NCBI RefSeq assembly: GCF_932526225.1
Contig: NC_064035.1
Location: forward strand, 10,653,296 to 10,713,295
From: Nematostella vectensis
Taxonomy: Eukaryota; Cnidaria; Anthozoa; Actiniaria; Edwardsiidae
Direction: 5' to 3'
DNA length: 60,000 bases
This document shows positions 48,101-51,118 of this stretch, piece after piece (position 1 is the stretch's first letter; each line of letters begins with the position of its first letter). Under the pieces are notes generated by a model, which worked only from the letters and a program-made list of their open reading frames with translations, was not told the origin of the DNA and searched no databases. A program made the translations under genes and the position numbers.

Positions 48101-49517
48101 CTAAAACCTATTATTAGGAAAATTAATATCAAAGAATGAACAAGGGCTAACTGCGGCTATCGATGCCGCATGCTGACTGCACATAGTATTAACTGCGAGT
48201 GTTTTGCGAACGGGAAATTTTGATAGGTAAGAAAAACAATGTTTCAATATTAAAAAAAGTTACTGTTACTTGCTAACAGTTACGAGTTATGTCCCTTTTT
48301 CTAAAAAGTGACTGTGTATTTACCATTTAAGTTAAAAGCCGTAGTTATTTAAAACTACTCGAGCGAAACAGTGTCAATCCGTTCCAGGGGGTCGTTTCTC
48401 AAAAATCCCGATAAACCCGGAAACCCGGAATGTCACCTGGGAAGTCCCCGATAAACTTTACGGGTGTTTCTTCAAACGCCCGCTTTTTTCGGGCCCAGAA
48501 AAGTCCAGGTAAATTCTAAAAAGTGACTGTGTATTTACAATTTAAGTTAAAAGCTACAAAAGCATCTGCCGTAGTTATTTACAACTACTCGAGCGAAACA
48601 GTGTCAATCCGTTCCAGGGGGTCGTTTCTCAAAAATCCCGATAAACCCGAAAACCCGGAAAGTTACCCGAGAAGTCCCCGATAAACTTTACGAGTGTTTC
48701 TCCAAACGCCCGCTTTTTTCGGGCCCAGGTAAATTTGGTAAATTTTTTCCGGTTCTACCTCCTAGACTATGGGGTTTTCTTTGAAAATTATAATCGACTA
48801 AGACTCAAGGTGACTTCTAAACCTTTCATTAAAGCAAAAAAGGCTTTAAACAATAATAATTGGGATATATATGAAGCCAATTTTGCGATTTTATAGTATG
48901 CCTAAGACTCAAGGTGACTTCTAAACCTTTTATTAAAGCAAAAAAGGCTTTAAACAAGAATAATTGGGATATCTATGAAGCCAAATTTGCGATTTTATAG
49001 TATGCCTATAGAAACATGACGATAAATGGTAACAAGAGAGTTGCGATAATTGTGTTTGTTTGACGCCAAATAAAAGAATTATCCTGGACTGGGTCAGTAT
49101 TTTCGCTGCTCACATGGGAAAAATTCGGTCTCCGCATAAATCCATGATGCATCGGGGTCACGGTGCGATCACCACCTGTTCTCTAATGAAGGAAATGTTG
49201 CTGAAGTGTTGTGTGGCGGTGATATATTCGTGACTTGAAAGAAGTATGACCGCTAAGAAAGTCTATTTTCTTTCGCAGGAATTAAAGAACTAGAAGACCT
49301 CATATTGCGGAAGCAGAACATGCAATCGTGTCTGCGTGATTTGGTGGAAGGATTTAAAAACAACATGGAGGAAATCTGGAAAAATTTGACCGCTAAACAT
49401 CTGAGCGAGAGAAAGAGGTTACTTCGCCTCAAACGCGAACGTAATCGAACTTTCAAGAGACACTCTCCATACAAAGTTTCTAATGAAGGATTCAATGAAC
49501 AAGACCAGAAACTATAA
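340..49517 (+). CDS. Giant chimeric receptor-channel gene: lectin/FReD/LamG/MAM/SEA/FN3 ectodomain joined to an iGluR-topology K+-type channel (5' end missing)
   Basis: I traced 37 exons by reading across GT–AG junctions and keeping phase; they sum to 8165 nt (2 nt of a split codon, 2720 codons, TAA at 49515–49517). The predicted protein is a type-I-like surface receptor with about 2350 extracellular residues before the first channel helix. Residues numbered from the first one seen: FReD 1–225, CTLD 226–351, CTLD 352–468, FReD 469–677, LamG-like 678–805, MAM 806–968, WSC-like 969–1064, EGF-like 1065–1097, LamG 1098–1318, SEA 1319–1431, eight FN3 1432–2228, channel and tail 2229–2720. Every module is bounded by phase-1 introns, the mark of exon shuffling. 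No signal peptide, stop or promoter was seen between modules, which favours one gene. Since phase 1 is universal here, a split into two or more genes cannot be excluded without transcripts. The first exon already needs an upstream phase-1 exon, so the start lies before the window. Ligand and gating mode are unknown. Confidence 0.78.
860..1113. mobile_element. hAT-like MITE with CAGGGGCGGG ends
   Basis: The segment begins CAGGGGCGGG and ends with the inverted CCCGCCCCTG. A second, inverted copy with the same internal stretches lies at 10194–10477. CAGGGGC-type ends are typical of hAT elements, but no clean 8-bp target duplication is visible. It has no coding capacity and fills most of the FReD-1 intron. 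Confidence 0.55.
1195..1252. repeat. (AAT)n microsatellite
   Basis: About 19 perfect AAT triplets lie in the intron just upstream of the exon at 1328. Confidence 0.95.
1692..4157. repeat. 27-bp minisatellite, about 90 copies
   Basis: The unit is close to CGTACTGACGAACACACACA plus TACACCA (27 bp) and fills the intron 1599–4289. Because 27 is divisible by 3 and the unit lacks stops in several frames, open frames of hundreds of codons appear on both strands. Their products (THIHHVLTN repeats on +; RQYVVYVCV repeats on -) are artefacts of the repeat. There is no sign of splicing into the flanking exons. Confidence 0.95.
4290..7186 (+). CDS. Module 2: C-type lectin-like domain 1, exons 4290–4478 and 6998–7186
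   Basis: Exon 4290–4478 gives the first half ([23 protein letters not shown]) and exon 6998–7186 the second half ([22 protein letters not shown], the FW.E.SC loop and VICKR). The GLND...W.DG core and four disulfide cysteines mark a CTLD. The calcium/sugar motifs EPN or QPD and WND are not present (WTE replaces WND), so calcium-dependent sugar binding is unlikely. The two exons are split by a 2.5-kb intron that holds a Harbinger-like element. All boundaries are phase 1. Confidence 0.88.
4920..6565. mobile_element. PIF/Harbinger-like non-autonomous DNA transposon (TTA target duplication)
   Basis: The left end GGCCCGATTCATACGTCGCG and the right end, read inverted as GGCCCGATTCACACGTCTCG, form terminal inverted repeats of about 45 bp. 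They are flanked on both sides by TTA (4917–4919 and 6566–6568). A 3-bp TTA/TAA duplication with GG(G/C)C-type ends is the Harbinger signature. The 1646-bp interior has no transposase; its longest open frame (5360–5680, 106 codons) shows no recognisable domain. Confidence 0.75.
7979..8112. repeat. Dispersed repeat, copy 1 (GATCGTCGGCAAAATC family)
   Basis: The stretch from GATCGTCGGCAAAATC through the AGAAATTCTTA and AGAGATGGC segments recurs at 18868–18975. It is joined there to the GATAGCAG repeats also seen at 9620–9835 and 11570–11760. Confidence 0.6.
8282..8345 (-). mobile_element. tRNA-like SINE fragment
   Basis: On the - strand it reads GGGTTTGAGTCCTCCCG, which fits an RNA polymerase III box B (GGTTCGANTCC) preceded by a degenerate box A. 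It sits next to A-rich DNA at 8230–8245. It is a fragment only. Confidence 0.35.
8945..9047 (-). mobile_element. tRNA-derived SINE head
   Basis: The - strand reads TGGCTTAGTGGTTTAGG, matching a box A, followed about 15 bp later by AGTCTCGTACCCAG, a weak box B. This arrangement suggests a tRNA-derived SINE rather than a functional tRNA. No cloverleaf was found. Confidence 0.4.
9620..9835. repeat. Tandem/dispersed repeat 'GAATAGCAGTTGGTCGA'
   Basis: Three imperfect copies of about 60–65 bp contain GAATAGCAGTTGGTCGA, TTTTATACCCTAAGAGATA and AGAATCGGAAAAA. The same unit recurs at 11570–11760 and 18960–19170. Confidence 0.75.
10194..10477. mobile_element. hAT-like MITE, inverted relative to the copy at 860–1113
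   Basis: It starts CAGGGGCGGGTCCAGG and ends GGCGGGTACAGG when read inverted. It shares internal sequence (GGATGGCCGG, the CACATAGATCT and CCCGTCCCTCAGACATTTAT stretches) with the 860–1113 element in opposite orientation. It ends only about 50 bp before a coding exon. Confidence 0.55.
10525..13034 (+). CDS. Module 3: C-type lectin-like domain 2, exons 10525–10704 and 12864–13034
   Basis: The first exon reads C.QSECFYDF then [18 protein letters not shown], the N-terminal CTLD half. The second reads [29 protein letters not shown] and KVICERR, the C-terminal half with the WLDG core and paired cysteines. The exon split falls at the same place in the fold as in module 2, so the two modules probably arose by tandem duplication. 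VPN sits where EPN would be and WNM where WND would be, so the calcium site is degenerate. Both ends are phase 1. Confidence 0.85.
11570..11760. repeat. Tandem copies of the 'GAATAGCAGTTGGTCGA' repeat
   Basis: Three further imperfect units of the repeat seen at 9620–9835 lie inside the intron of CTLD 2. Confidence 0.7.
11791..11982. mobile_element. Foldback element with perfect 51-bp arms
   Basis: AACTTTAGAAGCACACTAGC and the next 31 bases are repeated exactly in inverse at 11932–11982, enclosing about 90 bp. It would form a long hairpin. The near-perfect arms imply recent insertion or conversion. No clear target duplication is visible; both flanks carry a CCTGTAAAACTG direct repeat. Confidence 0.7.
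12405..12715. repeat. Degenerate about 20-bp minisatellite (GCCATGACTTGCCATTGACTAC)
   Basis: Roughly 15 imperfect units built on TGCCATGACTTGCCATTGAC occupy the end of the CTLD-2 intron. Confidence 0.8.
13128..13490. repeat. About 43-bp minisatellite, 8 copies
   Basis: The unit is CGCATAATCTCCCTCGGCGC followed by ATAGCACAATTCGG and a variable run of A. It starts about 90 bp downstream of the exon ending at 13034. The variable A-run between otherwise near-identical units suggests recent expansion. Confidence 0.9.
13962..14150. repeat. Two tandem copies of a 90–95-bp unit
   Basis: GGAGGGTATGGA, TTCTACGTTATTTATTTTGA and AATAA(C)CC segments occur twice in the same order. The rest of intron 13035–14798 holds a poly(G) run at about 13895–13907 and no exon that I can support. 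Confidence 0.7.
14799..16360 (+). CDS. Module 4: second fibrinogen-related domain, exons 14799–15176, 15597–15690, 16206–16360
   Basis: It reads [40 protein letters not shown], then LGYHNN, the calcium loop [21 protein letters not shown] and [10 protein letters not shown]. The CHxxxLNGxY segment is close to the canonical acetyl-binding motif, so this copy is the better candidate for real ligand binding. The three exons join in phases 1 and 2, and the module starts and ends in phase 1. It has one more intron than module 1. Confidence 0.92.
15220..15268. mobile_element. 49-bp foldback MITE with perfect 9-bp target duplication
   Basis: TAGCCTGCGAGCCGGCTCTC A and its inverse (one mismatch) flank a 7-bp loop. 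TGGCGTTGT is repeated exactly on either side (15211–15219 and 15269–15277). It shares its ends with the 144-bp element at 23621. It lies in the FReD-2 intron. Confidence 0.8.
15901..16067. mobile_element. 167-bp MITE, TAGCCTAC ends, 9-bp target duplication
   Basis: The left end TAGCCTACTTGTAGGCTTTC and the right end, inverted TAGCCTACCTGTAGGTTGTG, form terminal inverted repeats. The flanks GAAAATGTT and GAAAACGTT match at 8 of 9 bases. The internal CATCTTGGATAC and GTATCCAAGATGG are also inverted. Confidence 0.7.
16361..17073. other. Intron, nothing recognised
   Basis: AT-rich sequence without clear repeats. The N-terminal half expected for the LamG fold of the next exon was looked for here and not found. 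Confidence 0.6.
17074..17457 (+). CDS. Module 5: LamG-like (concanavalin-type) domain, single exon, apparently partial
   Basis: The exon reads [36 protein letters not shown] and a closing ATWKKEL. The pattern W.H..VTW...GLK.Y.NG is the middle of a LamG or pentraxin jellyroll, and the end matches the usual last strand (..W.K.L...). At 128 residues it is shorter than a full LamG (about 170–220), and the first strands with the W.PLD motif are missing. It could be a degenerate module, or a further upstream exon may have been missed. Both ends are phase 1. Confidence 0.7.
17560..18425. repeat. Degenerate pyrimidine-rich minisatellite (ATTCCTCCTGCTCTTACCCC)
   Basis: About 40 imperfect units of 19–22 bp, strongly C/T on the + strand, fill the intron between the LamG-like and MAM exons. 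A block of near-perfect copies at 18155–18250 shows local homogenisation. Confidence 0.85.
18538..21779 (+). CDS. Module 6: MAM domain, exons 18538–18696, 21030–21268, 21689–21779
   Basis: The first exon gives [10 protein letters not shown] and TGPPYDSTT (MAM start). The second gives [42 protein letters not shown]. The third gives [20 protein letters not shown] and C. These are the hallmark blocks of MAM domains, which mediate adhesion or dimerisation in proteins such as meprins and receptor phosphatases. Junction phases are 1, 1, 0, 1. The final acceptor is the last copy of a tandem repeat. Confidence 0.93.
18868..19170. repeat. Dispersed composite repeat (GATCGTCGGC head plus GAATAGCAG units)
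   Basis: This copy joins the head seen at 7979 to several of the GAATAGCAG/TTGGTCGA units seen at 9620 and 11570, showing that they belong to one composite family. It lies in the first MAM intron. Confidence 0.65.
19716..19985 (+). mobile_element. tRNA-derived SINE
   Basis: The head GGTGGCCGAGTGTGTTAGCG is a polymerase III box A and GGGTTTGATTCCCGG a box B, spaced as in tRNA. The 3' part AAGCGCTATATAAATGC followed by AT-rich sequence is a typical SINE tail. The 70-bp head does not fold into a convincing functional tRNA. It lies in the MAM intron 18697–21029. Confidence 0.7.
21510..21688. repeat. Tandem repeat (about 50 bp, four copies) containing the splice acceptor of the last MAM exon
   Basis: Units built on TATCTATTTGATTGATTGTT, TTCCCTGTATAATAGGTGTG are repeated. 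The fourth copy supplies the polypyrimidine tract and AG (TTTCTCTGTATAG) of the exon beginning at 21689. Earlier copies carry AATAG|GT, so they are partial decoy acceptors. Confidence 0.8.
21786..22012. repeat. Compound trinucleotide microsatellite (CCA/CAA/CCG)
   Basis: Alternating blocks of CAC, AAC and CGC triplets form a higher-order unit of about 36–39 bp. It starts a few bases after the donor of the last MAM exon (21780). Open frames on both strands are repeat artefacts. Confidence 0.95.
22341..22628 (+). CDS. Module 7: WSC-like cysteine-rich domain
   Basis: The exon reads FRRLGCYKT, then [44 protein letters not shown] and VYAI. LGCY..., KC...A...GY..FG...GG.C and a closing C..G.G....VY match the WSC-type extracellular domain common in cnidarian receptors, which has lectin-like or matrix roles. 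It is one phase-1 exon of 96 residues. Confidence 0.75.
23230..23445. repeat. About 70-bp tandem repeat, three copies
   Basis: Units contain AGTGTTCCATCGCGGCATTT, TGGCTGAG, GTGGGTGAGAGA and GGCTCTGGTACCCAGG. They lie in the intron 22629–23503 just upstream of the EGF-like exon. The rest of that intron shows nothing recognisable. Confidence 0.85.
23504..23602 (+). CDS. Module 8: short EGF-like cysteine-rich exon
   Basis: The 33-residue exon reads [21 protein letters not shown] and ends SC. Six cysteines, with C..C..G..C.....C.C, fit an EGF-like fold. It is a single phase-1 exon used as a spacer between the WSC-like and LamG modules. Confidence 0.7.
23621..23764. mobile_element. 144-bp MITE, TAGCCTGCG ends, perfect 9-bp target duplication
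   Basis: TAGCCTGCGTAGCGGTGCTA AAGG and its inverse form 24-bp terminal repeats with one mismatch. The flanks GCCTAAAAT (23612–23620 and 23765–23773) are identical. Nine-base duplications are typical of Mutator-like elements. The interior is a pyrimidine tract with no coding sequence. Confidence 0.85.
24402..30495 (+). CDS. Module 9: LamG/pentraxin-type domain, exons 24402–24698, 24910–24963, 25758–25971, 30398–30495
   Basis: The first exon has YWPLD, the usual start of a LamG jellyroll, followed by ASWIFLG and LAVWVWIK. The third has [10 protein letters not shown] and LDVYQNG. The last has [19 protein letters not shown], the standard closing strand. The donor of the 54-nt second exon (TTTAG|GTGATC) was chosen because only it gives the required phase 1 before a stop. 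The third exon ends in phase 2 directly at a 4-kb minisatellite. Confidence 0.85.
25971..29972. repeat. 19-bp minisatellite, about 210 copies, starting at a splice donor
   Basis: The unit is GGTAGTACTGTGGTAGTCA with point variants. The first copy begins at the exon end: CTCAG|GTAGTACTG. Every unit that ends TCAG or CCAG before GTAGTA therefore recreates the donor. The array fills 4.0 kb of the 4.4-kb intron. Confidence 0.97.
26767..29060. repeat. 1140-bp higher-order tandem duplication inside the 19-bp array
   Basis: Variant patterns (for example GTAAAACTTTGGTAGCC at 27549 and again 1140 bp later, and GATAGTCATG at 27113 and 28253) repeat in register. 1140 is exactly 60 units of 19 bp. I compared several 60-base rows and found them identical. 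Confidence 0.85.
30496..31411. other. Intron with one hairpin, otherwise nothing recognised
   Basis: AATAGCGGTGGATAG and its inverse CTATCTACCGCTATT form an imperfect hairpin near 30576–30605. No exon with fitting phase was seen. Confidence 0.6.
31412..33019 (+). CDS. Module 10: SEA domain, exons 31412–31527, 32702–32754, 32850–33019
   Basis: The exons read [18 protein letters not shown], then [17 protein letters not shown], then [18 protein letters not shown] and a helix DILLLEEAL. This is the strand-helix order of SEA domains, which sit near membranes. GSVNV matches the autoproteolysis consensus G/S-hydrophobic-x-V, with the predicted cut between Gly (32881–32883) and Ser (32884–32886). 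Phases are 1, 0, 2, 1. The FN3 array follows directly. Confidence 0.75.
31690..31860. repeat. Three tandem copies of a 55–70-bp unit
   Basis: GGGCGTTT...CATAAAATT...TATGAGATAC...AAAGGCTAGC recurs three times inside the SEA intron 31528–32701. Confidence 0.7.
32325..32440. mobile_element. MITE fragment with GGGCCGTAGCAGG-type end
   Basis: It contains TACTGGTCATTTCCTTAT and CTCCTGCTACGGCCCTG, which are the inverse of segments in the elements at 50186 and 59413. It lies in the SEA intron. Confidence 0.5.
33029..33158. repeat. Tetranucleotide microsatellite (GTCT)n(GTCC)n(GTCT)n
   Basis: The repeat occupies 130 of the 163 bases of the intron 33020–33182, starting eight bases after the donor. 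Open frames on both strands are artefacts. Confidence 0.97.
33183..33476 (+). CDS. FN3 domain 1
   Basis: One phase-1 exon of 98 residues: [22 protein letters not shown], the loop [15 protein letters not shown] and GDG. The W in strand B, the GYR in strand C and the Y of the tyrosine corner are all present. Confidence 0.93.
33582..33755. mobile_element. MITE with CACCAGTTTACTTCCGG ends
   Basis: The left CCCACCAGTTTACTTCCGG and the right GGAAGTAAACTGGTG with ACAATGCGGCTTTAAT form inverted ends. Related copies are a palindrome at 37432–37478 and a degenerate copy near 7265–7450 sharing GAGGCAAAA.AATCTATTA. It lies in the intron between FN3-1 and FN3-2. Confidence 0.6.
34187..34489 (+). CDS. FN3 domain 2
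   Basis: One phase-1 exon of 101 residues with [28 protein letters not shown] and GSGNFSEPV. Conserved W, Y and G positions are intact, and several N-x-S/T sequons suggest N-glycosylation. Confidence 0.93.
34731..35015 (+). CDS. FN3 domain 3 (strand-B tryptophan replaced)
   Basis: One phase-1 exon of 95 residues: [42 protein letters not shown]. The tryptophan normally following strand B (xSW) is absent (LTADE), while the other core positions hold. The fold is probably kept. Confidence 0.88.
35275..35565 (+). CDS. FN3 domain 4
   Basis: One phase-1 exon of 97 residues: [49 protein letters not shown]. All FN3 core residues are present. The acceptor is preceded by a run of 14 T. Confidence 0.94.
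35848..36168 (+). CDS. FN3 domain 5
   Basis: One phase-1 exon of 107 residues: [47 protein letters not shown]. It has a longer C–E loop than its neighbours. Confidence 0.94.
36169..36715. other. Intron, nothing recognised
   Basis: AT-rich intron between FN3-5 and FN3-6 without visible repeats or exons. Confidence 0.6.
36716..37012 (+). CDS. FN3 domain 6
   Basis: One phase-1 exon: [42 protein letters not shown]. Two in-frame acceptors are possible (CTTGCAG at 36715, CTTTAG at 36724). Both keep phase 1 and differ by three residues. Confidence 0.92.
37071..37659. mobile_element. 589-bp TAGCC-end MITE with a nested palindromic element
   Basis: The left TAGCCTGGGAAAGC...CTCTAGCCGCT and the inverted right TAGCATGCGAAAGC...CTCTAGCCGCT match. 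The flanks CTGGTTACC and CTGGTTAAC agree at 8 of 9 bases. The interior is rich in TTTTCGCGA motifs. It also carries a perfect hairpin, TTAAAGCCGCATTGTCACC with its inverse, around 37436–37484, probably a second element inserted in the first. Confidence 0.65.
37857..38153 (+). CDS. FN3 domain 7
   Basis: One phase-1 exon of 99 residues: [44 protein letters not shown]. All core positions are present. Confidence 0.93.
38564..38866 (+). CDS. FN3 domain 8, membrane-proximal
   Basis: One phase-1 exon of 101 residues: [48 protein letters not shown]. It joins directly to the channel exon at 39557. Confidence 0.92.
38867..39556. repeat. Intron with a hairpin at 39192–39243
   Basis: GTAGCCGCTTACTCGCGAAA and its inverse (one mismatch) flank a 10-bp loop. 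The TAGCCGCT and TCGCGA motifs echo the 37071–37659 element. Nothing else is recognised in this intron. Confidence 0.6.
39557..40026 (+). CDS. Channel: ligand-binding half S1 and helix M1
   Basis: After a cysteine-rich start (CRC, then MAPYVTYDN) the exon reads [47 protein letters not shown] and a hydrophobic helix [18 protein letters not shown]. This is the layout of the first ligand-binding segment of iGluRs, with the PVV..PG.LF.V strand just before M1. The arginine that holds the glutamate alpha-carboxylate in iGluRs (T...R before ..DFS.P) has no equivalent, so another ligand or none is expected. No amino-terminal LIVBP domain is present; FN3 domains take its place. The exon ends in phase 0. 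Confidence 0.8.
40292..40794 (+). CDS. Channel: P-loop with K+ selectivity filter and helix M3, exons 40292–40386 and 40629–40794
   Basis: The first exon reads [20 protein letters not shown] and the second [20 protein letters not shown], then [25 protein letters not shown] is the textbook potassium filter, interrupted by an intron within the second Gly of TTVGYGD's G-Y-G (phase 2). The SYTANLAAF gating motif of iGluRs is replaced by [14 protein letters not shown]. The second exon has two acceptors 42 bp apart. The downstream one (40629) is taken as constitutive because it gives an uninterrupted filter and M3. Its 3' end seeds the 52-bp minisatellite. Confidence 0.88.
40587..40628 (+). other. 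Alternative 5' extension of the pore exon (tandem acceptor duplication)
   Basis: The 42 bp that include TTTTTTGTAG|TTATGGCGAC and AAGACAGCAGTCACTTTTG are duplicated in tandem. Using the upstream acceptor keeps the frame and adds 14 residues ([14 protein letters not shown]), which repeats the YGDKTAVTF stretch. Confidence 0.7.
40762..45388. repeat. 52-bp minisatellite derived from the pore exon end and its donor, about 89 copies
   Basis: The unit is ATTGAGTCAGGTGCAATGCT followed by GTATGGTACTAAGGTGAGGC and GTACCCCTGCGC. Its first copy is the last 33 coding bases of the exon ([10 protein letters not shown]) plus donor AAG|GTGAGG. Nearly every unit keeps ACTAAGGTGAGG. The array continues beyond an inserted transposon at 46562–46778. 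Confidence 0.97.
45393..46557. mobile_element. 1165-bp TIR element inserted in the minisatellite (GTAC duplication)
   Basis: The ends TGTACAGGA(G/C)CCGAAATG run about 135 bp as imperfect inverted repeats made of GATCCC and CCCGAAACG motifs. GTAC lies on both sides (45389–45392 and 46558–46561), and removing the element restores the 52-bp unit. No transposase frame is present; the superfamily is not clear to me. Confidence 0.8.
46562..46778. repeat. Continuation of the 52-bp minisatellite, about 4 copies
   Basis: Same unit as 40762–45388, cut off from it by the transposon insertion. Confidence 0.95.
46937..47460 (+). CDS. Channel: ligand-binding half S2, exons 46937–47003 and 47189–47460
   Basis: The 67-nt exon (phase 0 in, phase 1 out) reads [20 protein letters not shown] and is needed to bridge YGTK to the next exon; a direct join would read a stop. 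The second exon reads [41 protein letters not shown] and [16 protein letters not shown]. This parallels S2 of iGluRs: YGT..., a helix with LTSDYAFL-like [11 protein letters not shown], the strand with GVG..., and a final helix. The glutamate gamma-carboxylate residue is not at its usual place. Confidence 0.8.
47579..47747 (+). CDS. Channel: helix M4
   Basis: The exon reads [30 protein letters not shown] and then a basic stop-transfer RKRRR. A fourth helix after S2 is a eukaryotic iGluR feature, absent in bacterial GluR0. Phase 0 in, phase 1 out. Confidence 0.82.
48303..48745. repeat. About 215-bp unit in two tandem copies
   Basis: AAAAGTGACTGTGTATTTAC through TCGGGCCCAG occurs twice, with CCCGATAAACCCG and its shortened forms in each. 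Confidence 0.85.
48798..49015. repeat. About 103-bp unit in two tandem copies
   Basis: AGACTCAAGGTGACTTCTAA, TTAAAGCAAAAAAGGCTTTA and GGGATAT.TATGAAGCC occur twice in the same order. Confidence 0.85.
49279..49517 (+). CDS. Channel gene last exon: basic helical cytoplasmic tail and stop
   Basis: The exon encodes 79 residues, [20 protein letters not shown] then [16 protein letters not shown], followed by a lysine/arginine-rich stretch [16 protein letters not shown], and ends at TAA 49515–49517. Heptad-like leucines suggest a short coiled coil that could assist subunit assembly (inference). No catalytic or PDZ-binding C-terminus is obvious. Confidence 0.85.
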
Positions 49518-49909
49518 GGAAGGATATTATATCTTTTTTTTTTAATGTCTGTAGACATTGTTGATATTGTTGATATTTTTAGTATTTTAGCTTGCATTGC
49601 ACGAATTGACCAATGATATCAATTGCTTAAAGTTCACAGTTCTAAAACTTAAAAGTAAATAAGTATTTTAGTGGTAGAATTAGTATTGGAATCAGTCACT
49701 GCGAACTCTCACCTTTAATTTGAATGACAAAAGCCAGAAAGCTGACAGAATATTGAAAAACGCGATAATTTGTTTTAAAGTCACAAGTCCCGATAACACA
49801 AGTTACGATTAGTGTTTTCAGCATTTGCAGCAATTTTGAATTTGGCTAGTCATGATTGACCGCGAGCTCGACATTAATTTCTTGCGCGTGAGTAAAGCTT
49901 TTTTTATGA

Positions 49910-49915
49910 AATAAA
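49910..49915 (+). other. Candidate polyadenylation signal AATAAA for the channel gene
   Basis: First canonical AATAAA after the stop, about 390 bp downstream. It would give a modest 3' UTR. Confidence 0.4.
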
Positions 49916-50185
49916 ATGCTAAACCCATGCCTTTGTTCGTTTTTCTGCGTTTTTTCTCATAGCAGTGCTAACAAGCTGAGAAGCTATAATCAATATATAT
50001 TGTTATTGTTTTTTTTAATAATTCTCCAGTGCCGAATTTGCATCGCGCTGGCTAAGAAATAATGTCCAGGGCCCGGTTCCTCGAAAGCAGATTATCGCTT
50101 ATCCACGGATAAATATGGTTATCGAGACATTTGGTTGGATAACAGCCTTATTTATCTCTGGGTTAGCGTTAACTTGCTTTCTAGG

Positions 50186-50333
50186 AACCCGGCCCTGGGC
50201 CGTAGGGGGTTGGGTACTAGGGGCACGATATTTTCAAAAATTATAAGGAAATGACCAGTAGGGTCACCGGCTGTACCCCAAATGTTTTTGTATCGTGTCC
50301 CCCAATAATTCGGCTTGCTACGGCTATACGCGT
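50186..50333. mobile_element. MITE copy, GGGCCGTAG ends
   Basis: It shares ATTATAAGGAAATGACCAGTA GGG and GTGTCCCCCAATAAT with copies at 32325, 55846 and 59413, and ends in inverted TGCTACGGC. Confidence 0.55.
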
Positions 50334-51118
50334 CAGTATTCCGACCAATGGATTTTCTTTGCAAAATTTATTTGATGAAGCAATTTTTCGTATAATTATA
50401 CTAGATTATTTTGCTTATTTAAGTCGACAACCGTGTCTCCGTTTACTTTTTCGACCGTTTCATCTTTGACACAACTTACAATTCGTTCTCAAGTGCATCC
50501 CAAACATTCACAGTTTAATATTACTAAACTCAACTTTTTCCTATTGATGTTGCTTTCACAGTTAATTAAAGCCCTTTATCTGTAATTTTGCCCTGTTTTA
50601 TTATATCTAAACTTTTTTTTTCTATTTTTTTTTTATCTTTCTATTTTTTTCCTATTGTTGTTACATTCACAAGTAATAAATCATTTGTTTCAATTATGTT
50701 CGCTTATTCCTGTTTCATATTCTAGTCCAACAGCTGTGGCAGTAAAAGAGATAAATCTTCGGACTTTTATGTTCCTGTTGCTGATCTTAAGTCACATATA
50801 GTATAATTGCACCTAGAATGCCTCTAGAATACACAAATGAAATTTGAATAATTTTTTTTTTTAATGCTGGAACTCATTAAAGTCATGTCGGATGTTTCAC
50901 GAGGAACGTCTGACGCTTTATTTATTTTTGCGTTTTTCGTTCTGTATTAGCAAAAACAATTACCCAAAAATAATAAATAGTGTTACAACGAACAAATGAT
51001 ACAAAAAAAGGTTACTTTTAAAAGCATTATAGCTATCTTTGACAGGACACAAACATATAAAAGCAAAATAAAGCGTCTGAAAAGTGGTCGGGAAAATAAC
51101 TGCACATCGAAAATAAAG

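Larger units (their letters stand above)
47945..49179. mobile_element. 1235-bp TIR element with 8-bp target duplication TCTCTAAT
   Basis: The left GTGGTGGTTTCACCGTGACC CC.ATGCATCAT and the inverted right GGTGGTGATCGCACCGTGACC CC.ATGCATCAT form the ends. TCTCTAAT is repeated at 47937–47944 and 49180–49187. Inside are a 215-bp tandem duplication (48303–48745) and a 103-bp one (48798–49015). It fills most of the last intron. Confidence 0.72.
49518..51118. other. Convergent intergenic region
   Basis: It contains the channel gene's 3' UTR, a MITE copy (50186–50333: GGGCCGTAGG...TGCTACGGC) and AT-rich DNA. A reverse-strand AATAAA near 50918 could serve the GPCR gene. No coding sequence is supported. 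Confidence 0.6.
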
